Under the pieces are notes generated by a model. The model was not told the origin of the DNA and ran no database searches. It saw only the letters and a list, made by a program, of their open reading frames with translations. From positions 26,330,765 to 26,394,764 of the forward strand of contig NC_089281.1 in assembly GCF_963678975.1 (NCBI RefSeq): a DNA stretch of 64,000 nucleotides. Direction: 5' to 3'. The DNA comes from Dysidea avara. Its lineage: Eukaryota; Porifera; Demospongiae; Dictyoceratida; Dysideidae. Below, in pieces: positions 1 through 12,300 of this stretch (positions are counted from its first letter, which is position 1; each line of letters opens with the position of its first letter). The position numbers were made by a program, and so were the translations under genes.

Positions 1-388
1 ACAGGGTTGCGCCAAAAGGCTTTGAGCCTGTAGGAGGATGCCCTTTTGTCGGTCTTTCAATGCTTATAAAAATACCGTTATCTTGAGTGCAACTTCCCCC
101 CAATTGGGGCACAAGAACCAGTGTTGTTGGGTGTTGCAGGGGTCAGCAGTATTACTCTGTGTGATTAATTGCAGGTAAGATGCTGCCAGCTGGATGATCA
201 GGCTATTTTAGTGTTCACATGTTTCTGTGGAGTGCAGGTATGGTGATGTTAATTATAGTGGTATATGCAAAGTGTGGTATTTATTACTGGTAACAGATAT
301 GTGACATGACAGGGGATGTAATGTACAGCTACTTGATTGAAGATAAGCAACAAGGTGACGCCTGAATGTTGTTGGTAACCATAGCAAC

Positions 389-3300
389 ATGTTTGTCATA
401 GACTACACACGAGGGATCACATGTCTCCATGACACTGTGTTTGTTGGTAAGGGATTTGGTGTTGCTTTCAAATGGTAGTTACATGTGTGTTGGTTGAGTA
501 GGAACCTCTGGTGGCAAAGTACTGCGATTCTCAGTGTCAAAGGGAGACAGCAAGGTGGTGTCACAACTACAAGAGCTGAGCCTTGAGGGTGGGGACCAGT
601 GTGCTGTCTACTGCCTGGATGTGACGTATAATGGACAGTTAGTGTGTGGAGATATTCTAGGGAATATCACAGTCTGGGCACAACCTGCACAATCAGCTAC
701 AGTGCAGTCTCAATTTGATGGAGCCAATGGATTAAAGTGTGTTATGTGTAGAGTGTGTGTGCAGTGCGTGTCTGTGTAACTCATACTGTATCAAGGTGTT
801 GACTGTAGTGTGCGACATGCTTTTCAATGTAAATTCTGTGTGCAACAATTGCACAAAAGTTTTTGTTTGAAGTTTTTACGCCACAATTTGTTTACTACGT
901 AGCAGCTAGCTACTAGCAATTTGCTGGCTTAATACTATTAACTTTAAAACATTTTGTGAATCAAAATGTGAGGAACAGCATTTTTTTACCACTGCATCAG
1001 TGCTACAAAAGATTGTGAGAAGCATTCACAGTAGTCAGTTGGCTCTATTTTTACTATTGCTCTAGTTGCTACTTGCTAGGCATTTACTGGTCATTTAATA
1101 GACCATACTATCACTTGCTGTCACAAAAACATTGATGCAGAAATTGACAGCTAGCTTATGTTATCTATATAAAAAAAATTTTGAAGCGTAAAATTTAACT
1201 TTTATTTAAAGTGAATAGAGGTTTATATTGCATGAAAATCAAAGTAAATTATCATGGTACAAGGCAAACCCTTCAAGTGATGTCAAAGTGTATAGACTAT
1301 GTAAGCAGACTTGTCAGATATAAAGCAGATAGTTATTATCTACTTCTATCCCACTGAAGCCCTACATCAAAGTAAAACACGGGAGTATATGGTAGTTAAA
1401 CCCCAGGAATGGTAGTTAAACTCCAGTGCATATATGTGACCATCTCAGCAAAAACCCGTCTAGTTTGCGCAAGCATGCATATTGAGAAAAATAAAATTTC
1501 AAAAAAAATTGGTGAAATTACACGTGTTACAAAGAAATTTTACGCAAGTTTTAATTGAGCCATTACTCAGGAAAGGAAGCATTAAATCAATTAAACCTAT
1601 ATACCATCTTATTTGCCTACTCATGGGGAGCTTGAAAATCTTTGATTTATTTCTGTAGCCCCAATGGTTTGTGTGTCACATGCATTTGTTTACGATGCGG
1701 TAAATGTAAACAATATCGTCACCGTTTCTTCAATAAAACTGCCTTTATATGCCTATGCACAAGTGACTGCAGGGCTAAAACTATGCCTTGGTTGCTCTGC
1801 CAATCCATGGTGAACACTGTAATCCAAATCCAAACTTTGTAGACTAATCCAAACTAGGCCTGGGTGGTATACCGGTTTCATTGGTAAACCACGGTACTTT
1901 ACAGATACCGGTATAGATACCGAACATATTTTGCAATATCGTGATACCGCCAGTTAATTATGAGGTGTCACGAGACCTAACATGACACGTCGTGATGAAA
2001 GAAAAACAATGTCAGATTCAAGTAGTGACCTCGTGGCAAAGAAAGGAACCACATCCTACATTTGGAATTTCTTCGGCGTAAAGGATAATGATAAAGAAAA
2101 GGATAAAGCCGTATGTAAACAATGCCACAAGACTGTTCTCACTTCAGGCGGTAATATGTCGAATTTATCGAGCCATTTGTATTATCACCATCTGAAAGAA
2201 TATGCCTCTGTTGTCGAAGCGAAGAATTCCAAGAAAAAGAAAGAAGCATCCGGGTCTAGCAAGACGAAGCAAGAATTAACCTTACCAGCAGCCATTGAGC
2301 GAACTCAGCCTTATCCTAGTGGCAGCAAGCGGGCTGAAGAAATCACCAATGCCCTGTCACATTTCATCGCCAAAGAAATGATGCCATTCAACATCGTAGA
2401 ACGGCCAGGTTTTAAGAAGCTGTTGAGTAGACTTGATGAACGATACGAAGTTCCATCTAGGAAGTATTTTACAAAGACGGCCATACCAGCTCTCTATGCG
2501 GATACAAGGGGAAGAATATCAGAATCAATAAAGAATGCTGAGTATTTCTCCATCACTACAGATATGTGGTCTTTTAATACAATGCAGCCTTACCTTGCAG
2601 TTACCATCCATTTTGTTAATAAGGAATGGGAATTGCAGTCTCATTGTCTACAAACCACCTTTGTTCCTGAAGACCACACTGCTGATTGTCTAGTGATGGC
2701 TTTGCAGGGTGTGCTGGAGTCATGGGGATTGCCAGAAAATAGACTAGCTTGTGCTACTTCTGTCAATGGGTCCAACATTGTAGCAGCTATGAGAAAACTA
2801 AATTGGACCTGGCTACCGTGCTTTGGCCATAATTTACACCTGGCCATAACTAACTCAATGAAAGGTGATAGTCGGATTACACGTGCAATTGACATCTCAC
2901 ATAAAATTATAAACACATTTTCACATAGTTGGAAAAAAAAGAGGGACTTAACTCAACTTCAGGTTGACTTAAACTTACCAAGCCACTCACTAGTCACTGT
3001 AAGTTAATAATAACAAATGTGACTGAATTTGACAAAACAAGGCTTCGACGCACGAAGCTTTGTTAGGAGATATGGCGATTTTAACGAATCATTGTGTAAT
3101 AACTTCCCAGTGCCTACAGCTGTACAAACAAAATTTGCACCAATTGTTCATCTGTTCACTAGCTATCACTGAGTGGGTGTATACATATCTGATACCCAAA
3201 ATTTGCCCTGTTTTGAGCAGCTTTTTTTGAGTGGGTAATAATATCACAGGAGGTAGTAATAGGGTGGGAGGGTGGGGGTGGACGGTGGTCTTAATATACG

Positions 3301-6300
3301 GGTATAAAATGAAGTAAGAAGACGATTGGAATCCAGGGGCCAAGTTTGGGCTCTCCATGGCCCTCAAATTACTCCAAATTGACTGAGAACACTATTGGCG
3401 AGCTCTCTGTGAAGTCCCAGCTCACTACACACCATTATCACAAAGCCATGGCCATTTAATGGTGCCAATCTCACACTCGTGGCTTTGACAGGGTCGGAAG
3501 AAAGCTGCTACAGAAACCAGACTTGTCAGTGCTGAAGGAAGTACAGTGTGAAATATGATAGTGTATTAGACCAGCAATCCATTTCTGGTAAAATCGTAAG
3601 TTTGATTTTGTGTGTGTGGAAGCCTTGTTATGTGAAATCCGGTCACAAATATACATTTCATTTTTTATTATAATTTTTTTCTCAGGAATGTGTTACTAGA
3701 TGGGGTACCAGGTACAAAATTCTCCAACGATTGCTGGAGCAAGAGAAAGCTGTGTGCCAAGTACTTGGAGCAGATCCCAAAACTAGTCATCTTAAGCTCC
3801 GGTGGCAGGATACAGAGGTAATAGAATCAATTGTGGGTGCACTAAAACCAGTAGCTGACTTCACTGACGCTTTAGCTGCTGAAAAGCAGGTGACCGCCTC
3901 TTGTTTGAGACCAATGATGGAACACCTCAATACAGAAGCACTGGTAGAAAATGAAGGAGATACTACCCTGAAAAAAGATATACAACATAAGATCAAACAA
4001 TACATGAACACAAAATACGATGATGACAACACAAGGGAATTAATCATCTTGGCTACTATCTTGGACCCACGTTTCAAGCCAAACTATTGTACTGAAGAGG
4101 ACAAAACCACTTTGCAAGAAAAAATTATAGCTGAATGGAAAATTGTAGCCCGAAGGATAGAAGAATCAGCCGCACCGGGAGAAATAACATTAACACAAGC
4201 AAGTCAACAGGACGAGGCTGTCCAAGCTCCTATAAAGAAAAGGCAGGTTATATAGAGCCGGTACCGGTTACACTGTTTTGCCGGCTATTTTGCCGGCAGT
4301 GGAGGGTATAATACTTAGAATGTTACGTGCATTAAAAAAAAACTTGTACAAAAAACCTAAGAAAGCGAAAAAAAAAAGTTGTCTAAGCGAGGGTTCGAAC
4401 CCGGGCATCCGTACTCATAAGCAATGTTTGTAACGATTATACCACCGGTGCTGCAGCTAGTCATATTATTTAGTTTCTGCGTTATAAACATCTGACTGAA
4501 GTGAACAAGAGTGAAGAAGAAACCAAAGCTGAACCCTAGCCTACCCCTAACGCTAAGGAACTACTTTTCGCATCCCCTAAAGTTGAATGCTCGGGGCAAC
4601 CTACTAGTGCTGGCACAATAGCCGTTAGTGTTTGCAAACCGGTACCGGCTAAATATACACTTCGTAAAGAAAAAAAGAAAATTATCTGACATACTAGATC
4701 AAAGGAAAACATCTACATCTACAACTAGAGCTAAGAGTGTTGAACAGCGTATCCAAGATGAATTGAGCCAGTACTTACTGCTACCTTGCCCAGAAATTAA
4801 ATCTAACCCTCTTGAGTGGTGGAAAATTCACCAGGAACATTTTCAAGTACTGTCGACATTGGCTAAAAAGTATTTGTCAGTTTGTGCAACTAGTTGTGCA
4901 TCGGAGAGGGTATTTAGTACTGGTGGCAATGTAGTAACTCCAAGCCGCTCTTCCAGAAAAGGTTAATCAACTGGTTTTTTTAGCACAAAATCTTTAACCC
5001 TTAGTCCCTTACTTATCCTTATACTGTTATTTACAATACCTTATTATCATCATTATACCTATAATACTCACAAGTGATAACTAGTCCCTTACTTAGTCCT
5101 TATACTGTTATTACTTATTGTCATTATACATGTACCTATAATACTCACCTTGTGTGTGCGTGTCACCAATAGTAACTATTAACTATTCATTCAGTATTAC
5201 TAATACCGTGATATATTAATATCAAGATATATCGTTTTCCAATTTCTGATACCGCCCAGGCCTAATCCAAACGGAAGTTATGGCTGCTAATGTAAACGTC
5301 TGTAGTTTATTTAATAGTTATACCACGGCTGCGAGGGATTTTGCTGATATATACACCCGAGGGCCTCAGGCCCAAGGGCTGCAGGTGTATATGTCAGCAA
5401 AATCCCAAGCAGCCGTGGTATAAGTGATATATATCACTTGGGGCGCACTCATCTAATAGGTGAAAGAACTAACGAGAACTCTGTTTTATACAGTAGCATC
5501 TGAAAATCGATCGTGGTTTTAAAAGCGATTAGCCATCAAAACGTTGTCCATACGTTAAAACGTCATTAATACGTTACTGTGCTTCAACACGCTATGTTAG
5601 AAAACTTGCGATTGTGGGATTGAGTTTATATTGTTATCATTTTTGTACTAAGTAAGCCTACTAACTTTGCCATTAGGACAGTAAGTAAGTTTTAAGTACT
5701 TAGGACTGTAAGTTACTAACCTATTTCAATGTAGCAGTAGTAGTTTTTCTGTTCTGTGGTCTGTTTAAAGGCTGATACGCGGTTGGTAGAAATACGCATC
5801 CACAATCGCCCAAACAATTATTTTGTGCCTTCATTATCCTTTACTAACAACCAACTAGTCCATCTTAAAGAATATACTCAGTTTAGCAACCACTACAAAA
5901 TTGAGTCCCACAATACAAAGCTCTATGTCGCTCAATATAACGAGTCAAAGCGTATCGTTGCTTTGAACTGGCTGGGCATCAAAGTCATTGGCAAACCGCT
6001 TTCCCATGATATTTCCCAGGAAATATGCAAGTTAAACACCGAGCGGCGCCTTTTAACACCCACGCTAAAGTGGTATATTTTTAGTATGGTCACTGTACAA
6101 ATCAATTTCCTTGCTTTTCCTACTTTCTAGCACTGTAATTCCAAAACTACTCACCATAATTGACTGAAATTTGGTGAACTATTTCCTTGGACAATGCAGA
6201 TAATGCTGAGAAAATAAAAAGACATTCGGAAGTTGTGCGAACTAGACGGGTTTTCGCTGAGATGGTCACATATGGAAGACAACATATATTTACACATTCA

Positions 6301-9300
6301 ATTGAAAGAAGTGCCATCAAAGCAAATTAAAGCCTTGCACATACAAAACTATAAGCTCAGCAAAAATTGAAGCCATACACATTGTAAAACTATAATCTCA
6401 CACTCAATCAAGGGTGCATAATCGAGTGTGTGGGTGTCTGGGGATGAGACTAGATTATATAGTAAACCACAAGTTCAGCAAAAATTGAAGCCACACCCAA
6501 CTGACATGCTTGTCTAGCCTTATTTACACATTGTTTGTGAACTTGACTGCTTCAAAAGGTGGGATAGAAGCGAGTTAAATCCCACCTGCACTCGTAGGAT
6601 ATCTAGTTATCTTTAGTGTTGTTTTAGTAACTAAAACTAAAAGTTGTTTTAGTTGAGGCTTTTACTTTTAGTTATCTGAAACTGAAGCTAAAACTGAAGT
6701 TTTTATGATTTTTCAAAAGACTAAAGGTGCCTCAATTTTTACATTGTACCTTATACTACAGTTGTGCAACTAAAAATATTACTAAATGTTAACAAATAAC
6801 TAAAACTAAAACACTTATGCAATTGACAATTGACTAAAACTAAAAGTATTTACTACCTATAAAACTTGTTGCTTGTTTAAAACTACAAAAGTACTTTGCT
6901 ATTCTGTATTGTAGTAACACTTACACACATAACTGTTCTTCATTGTTAACGGGCTGAACATAGCAGCGTAGTGGCCATCTTAGAAACAGGCACAAAGTTA
7001 GGATGGTTACAGCCAGTGAAAGCCATGCCCGCTACTGAGCTACCACAGGTATTACACCTAGATGCAGAAACCTCAGAGGAGCCTGCAGAAATTACTGCCC
7101 AAACATGGGGCCAATCATGTAGGGAGCAACAACTAATTGACCGGTTGGATGTGGAATGTAAATGAAACAGAGAAGGATGGCTTAATAGCGGTGCTTGAAG
7201 AATTTAGTGAAGTGTTTGCTCTTGATCCTAAGGAGGTAGGTCGCACAGAATTAGTACAACATAAAATCAACACTGGGGAGCATGCACCAGTTAAGCAATC
7301 TCCTTGTCAAATCCCTTTCTCCATGCGTAATAAAGTTGAGGAAATGGTTGAAGAATGGTGTAACTGAACATTCTGCAAGCCCTTGGGCTAGTCCAATAGT
7401 ATTGGTGTCAAAGCCAGATGGCTCAATCCGCTTCTGTGTGGATTATTGTTGTCTGAATGCAATAACAAAACTAGATGAGTTTCCACTACCCCGCATCAAT
7501 GACTCCCTGAATCTACTGGCAGGAATGAGGTACTTTTCTACCCTAGACTTAGCCACTGGTTACTGGCAAGTTGGTATGTCTCCAGACTCTAAGGAAAAAA
7601 CAGCGTTCATGACCCATGAAGGGTTGTATGAATTTTCAGTGATGCCATTCAGGCTGTGCAATGCACCAGCCACATTTCAAAGATTAATGGAAGTAACATT
7701 GCGTGGCTTAGCAAGGCACAAATGCATTGTGTACTTTGACGACATTTTAGTGATGGGACAAAGCTTTCAAGAACACTTGCGTAATCTGTGGGAAGTATTA
7801 AGCTGGCTACAACTTGCGGGTTTAAGATTAAAGCCCTGGAAGTGTCACCTAATCAAAACAGAATCAAAGTATTTGGGATATGTGGTATCACTTGCAGGAG
7901 TGAATGCAGACCCAGAGAAAGTCGAGGCTATGAGAAGTTATACAAGACTGCAGAATTTAAAGCAACTCAGATCTTTTCTTGGCTTGGTGTCGTATTGCAG
8001 GAGGTTTATACCACGGTTCTCACAAGTAGCTGCACCTTTGTATGCACTGACAAAGAAGGATGTGCCATACTATTGGACTGCACAATGTCAACATACATTC
8101 GATCAGTTGAAACAGACACTAACTCAAGCTCCGGTACTTGTTTTCCCACACTTTTCAAAGACTTTCATCTTAGAAACAGATGCTTCTGGTACAGGACTGG
8201 GAGCTGTGTTATCTCAGAATCAAGAAGATGGTAGACCTAAGCCCCTTTGCTATGCCCCTTCAAAAAAAAACTATGGAGTGTCAGAATTGGAAGCATTGGC
8301 AGTAGTGTGGGCAGTAAAACACTTTTGTGTTTACTTTTATGGTCATAAGTGTGACGTGTACACTGACCATGAGGCACTTTTGTCACTGCTGAATACCCCA
8401 CACCCTTCAGAAAAGTTGGCTTAGCATTACAGGAGCTTGACTTGTCTATTCACTACCGACCCGGCAAATTGAACCAGTCAGCGGACAGCTTATCCAGATG
8501 TGCATTGAATGAGGTTGGCTGTGTAGATGTAACAGTAGACACACCGCCTAGACAGACTGCCTCAGCTAGCGAGTTGCAATCCCAGATACCTTCAGCAAAG
8601 GACAGGGAGGATGTGCCACTGGACAGCATACCTTTGGAAACAAGCAGGGGGGAGGTTCCGTTGAATGTGAGGCAAGCATTGGACCCAGAATTACAAATTG
8701 TCATGAAGTACCTACAGACAGGAGTGCTCCCAATGGAGGATAAGAAAGCTAGGGAACTGATCCTAGGGAAAACCAGATATGTTGTCATAGATGACACCTT
8801 GTATCATGCAACAGCTGATATGTCTTTAAGAATTGTGTTACCAACAAGTATTTGACTAATATTGTTTATCATACCCCCACCGTAGTACTAGGAGTCTGAA
8901 ACTTGCTCTGAATCTGTCTTTTCCACTCATCCATAGTCTAGTTAGGGCTTCTCAATTTCCCAAGAATATCCAGTAGACGTGTTATAAATACTATTGTGAC
9001 TGGGGAGCCTGTGTCAACCAGGACTTTCACAGGGTGGCCCTCCAATTAAATCTCCACATGTATAGATGGACCCAGTGCTGGATCTTTGGATTCGTCTGTT
9101 AGCTTTACAACGTGTATAACTGCTGTCTGCAGGGCTAATGCCTCCTGGAGCTCTGCATCCTGTAACTTATTCCTTAATTGATCAACTCTCTGTTGAACGT
9201 GCTTAAGTTCTGCTTCTTTCTCATGCTCCTGGCTAGAAACATAGTTGAATAATGTCTTACCACTTTGCAGCCCCCCCCCCCCCCCAATTGTCCCTTCGAT

Positions 9301-12300
9301 TCTAATGGCTTCCCTCACCGTAACTGGGTGCATTGCTTCTTGAAATGACCACTCTGTTCCACACACGAAATACTTGCGATCACTATCATGGATTGTCTCT
9401 TGCACCTGCTGCCTTCCTGGCAAGCTTCCTTCTGGTATTAGTCTGGGTGGTCTTGGCATTAACGGCACTCGCAAATTACAGTTTTGCTTCTTCTAGCCTG
9501 GATTTCATTAGTAACTGGTCAAATGTTCCTTCGTTTCCAGCCACTTTAAGTCTTATCTCTGGTTTTAAACCAGCAACAAACTGACAAGTCAAAACGGTCT
9601 GACCCAATTTTTCTGCCTCAACACTGCCTCTCTCTGAATAAGGGTAAGCACACTGGTACAGTCTGTTAAGGTCTTGTGCATATTCCTCAACACTTTCTTT
9701 TGGCTGTTGCTTCTGCCCATGAAATAGTCCACTCTGAACAGAGTTGATATGTACAGGTTTGAATCACTCAGTAAAGGCAGCAGTAAGTGCTTCATCCGAG
9801 GTTCTTTGGTGAGACGGACATGTCCGATAAAAGCATAAGCCTGTCCCTATAATCAAGTCACCAAGTTGGCTAAGTTTGCTCTCCCTTTTCAATGGCAAAC
9901 AGAGACCACTAGCTCGAATTGTTCTAGCCATTCTTCAAATGGTTCCGCTTCTGAAATACCATCATATTTCATCACTGGTGGCACCTGGAAACTTATTGGA
10001 AAGAATTCATAATAGTCCAGTGGCTGTGAAGTGGGTCTCACAGGTAGCAGCAATGATAGAAAGGGTCCGCTTACCATCAACAAACTGCAAGCACTGCTGC
10101 TGCTTGGTAGAAGACCCACGGAGCTCATACTAGTCATAGGAATAAGTGATGGGACTGATGATTTGTAACTGGAACGTACTCCGTAGGCAGAGCCATGAGG
10201 GAAGAGGAATTCGGAGGCTGACACGTTTAGTCCAGCTGTATACCCGGTTAACTCACGGGCAGCAAGCATAGTTCGTACAGTTGACAGTGGAGCTCCATAA
10301 GACGTTAGCGACAACCCAGGGGTACACCGTGCACTACTCTGCACAACACTCTGATCAACTACACCAACACTTGACCGCGGTTCATACCCAACAGACTGTT
10401 GAGGTAGACTACAAGTACTTAAGTCATGAACAGCCATACTAACGGTGGTGCTGTGCAACGAGGCCTCGTTAATGCTTGGTACTGGATGCCGCTCCAGTGT
10501 ACTGGCGCGTGATTGTAACTCAGACAATAAATTATTTTGTGCACGCAATGAGTTTAATTCTAATTGACGCTCATTACCCTCTGTGATGAGCTGCTCCACT
10601 TTCCTGGTCTGGTCTTCCAACTGCTTGGCCAGGGACTTCACTGATTCTTCCCTGGCCTGCTTCGCTGTCTCCAGGTCCACTTGTAGCTTCTACGCTATAG
10701 TTTTCCATTCATCGGCATCCTGCTCTGCCTTTATGACCCTTTCCTCACTTTCCAGTAATGGTCAATTGCCTCAATTCTTCCATTTCCGTAATAAGTCAAG
10801 TGTCAGGTTGGTCTCCCAGTGGTCCTTCAGCATGCAACTTATTGTTTTCAACCTGAAGAAGTTATACCTCTCGCTGGGCATTATCCAGTTGAACACGTAG
10901 AACTTCTGTCACCGACATTCCTGTGCTGTTCGATTTGGACAAGCCCCCAAATGTAGTGGGTTATGATTCTACTAGAGAGAAGACGCGACAAATAACCACC
11001 TCATGTTAGCTCAAGTGGCCAGACTACTTCTTTTTAAAAGCCCACCACTGATTACAATTTACAGTTATTGACCTACAATAAGTACTTCCTATACAAATAC
11101 AACTACATACTATTACATATATACAACATAAAAAATATGACTGTTGAACCTACGCATACCGCACCTGGAATGGCGCCGCGCGCCCCAGCTATATCAATTA
11201 TTGTCTGAAAAGTGAATATCCATTGCGCTTCGTTATTGGCTATGTTCAACCCGTTACGCAGCAGTACGAATCAAGAACTGTTCAAAAAGCACTTCTGCAA
11301 TCATAATAGCCACTATGAAAAGTATAGACGATCCGTTACAAAGGGAAGCCATCACATGCTACCACCAAATCAACACTTTTCGCTGTCAGCAAAGATGAAT
11401 GGGGCACAGAGAAGGATGCTGGTATATCCATGAAGAATGCATTGTACGTACTGCAGTATGCCAAAAGGCACCTCTCAGGCTGAAAAGATGTCAAACAGTG
11501 AAAAAACCAAGCCCATAGCTTTATCTGTTATCAAGTTACGCTTGTCTGAAGTCATCAGTCAGTCAGTAGCAAATTCCATTAAATGTGAGGGGGCATAGAC
11601 TATTTATACTTTTGAGTGAAACTCAGTAAACTTCCGTTTATTGTTAGGTGAATATAGTAAATTACATACATTAGGAAATTTCACTTGTATTTAAATTCTT
11701 TATGAAACAATTGAGTATTGACTTGAAATTTGAAATATGAATAGTTGGCAAGTTGTAGAATTCATAACTCAAATTCCATGACCAACTGCTATTGTTCCTT
11801 CTTCCTATGCCCCCTCACAATTTTTTTTTAAAATTCCGTAGCAGGAAAGCTTGATTGAGCTTAGTTTTACCTAACCAATACTGCCTCATCGTCGTCAGGG
11901 AAAATTGAGGCTGGTTTTTGGGTGATATTATTTCGTGGGCCACGCCTACTCCTTTTTGCCACAACAAACAAATATAATTGTGCTTTTCAATTTGCAGCTG
12001 TGTAATTTGTAGCACTTAAATACATGCATGTATATATACCCACATGGCTTTTATATGTAGGTCGAGCTTTAGTTGCAATGGCGTAATTTTGGCCAGAAAA
12101 TCCCAAATATTCACGATCCCTGTTATATCAAGACAATGTCGTGCGACCCAAGAAGCCAGCGCGCAACACCGTGAGTATATTGACAGGAAGAAAGAAAGAA
12201 AATGCGATATTCGCACCTCCGTAGCTCTGTGCTGCCTTTACGAAACAAGATGATTTTTGCTGTGGACATGCCCACCAACATCAGTACTCCACACACCAAA

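Larger units (their letters stand above)
1982..4996 (+). pseudogene. BED zinc-finger hAT transposase, broken by a nested insertion and a frameshift
   Basis: Exon 1 (1982-2998) encodes an N-terminal BED finger (VCKQCHK, then SSHLYYHH), a TTDMW motif holding the expected first catalytic Asp, and CFGHNLHLAI. A consensus intron (GTAAGT at 2999, TTTTTTCTCAG ending 3685) joins in phase to an exon starting 3686 with CVTRWGTRYK. This frame stops at 4255, exactly where a 395 bp element is inserted. The C-terminal dimerisation region resumes near 4655 (SDILDQR, LEWWKIH, then CASERVFSTGGN with the third acidic residue). A frame change near 4948 moves the natural end, FLAQNL, to a stop at 4994-4996. Related to ZBED1/Ac-type transposases. 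Inactive as it stands. Confidence 0.9.
1855..5264 (+). mobile_element. hAT superfamily DNA transposon (ZBED type) with 8-bp target duplication
   Basis: Terminal inverted repeats TAGGCCTGGGTGGTAT (left) and the complement of TAGGCCTGGGCGGTAT (right), 15 of 16 matching. They are flanked by a perfect 8-bp duplication ATCCAAAC at 1847-1854 and 5265-5272, the hallmark of hAT insertion. Length is 3,410 bp. It carries a BED-finger transposase in sense orientation and sits inside an older inverted-repeat element within the WDR54 intron. Confidence 0.92.
1430..6276. mobile_element. Old DNA transposon with long terminal inverted repeats, interrupted by a hAT element
   Basis: Inverted ends of about 40 bp: left starts at about 1430 (CATATATGTGACCATCTCAG, then AAAACCCGTCTAGTT); right ends at about 6276 as its reverse complement with few changes. 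Removing the 3.4 kb hAT insertion leaves about 1.43 kb. A second, 610 bp member with related ends and related internal sequence lies at 58308-58917. A 124-codon open frame at 5756-6130 (+) lies in its right half and resembles no protein I know. No convincing target duplication was seen, so the superfamily is left open. Confidence 0.6.

Noticed and set aside
4382..4453. Functional tRNA gene
   Set aside because: Acceptor ends do not pair and the T-stem is broken; only a tRNA-like relic.
5756..6130. 124-codon open frame as a host gene
   Set aside because: It lies inside the inverted-repeat element, lacks recognised motifs and has no splice-supported neighbours; treated as part of the element.
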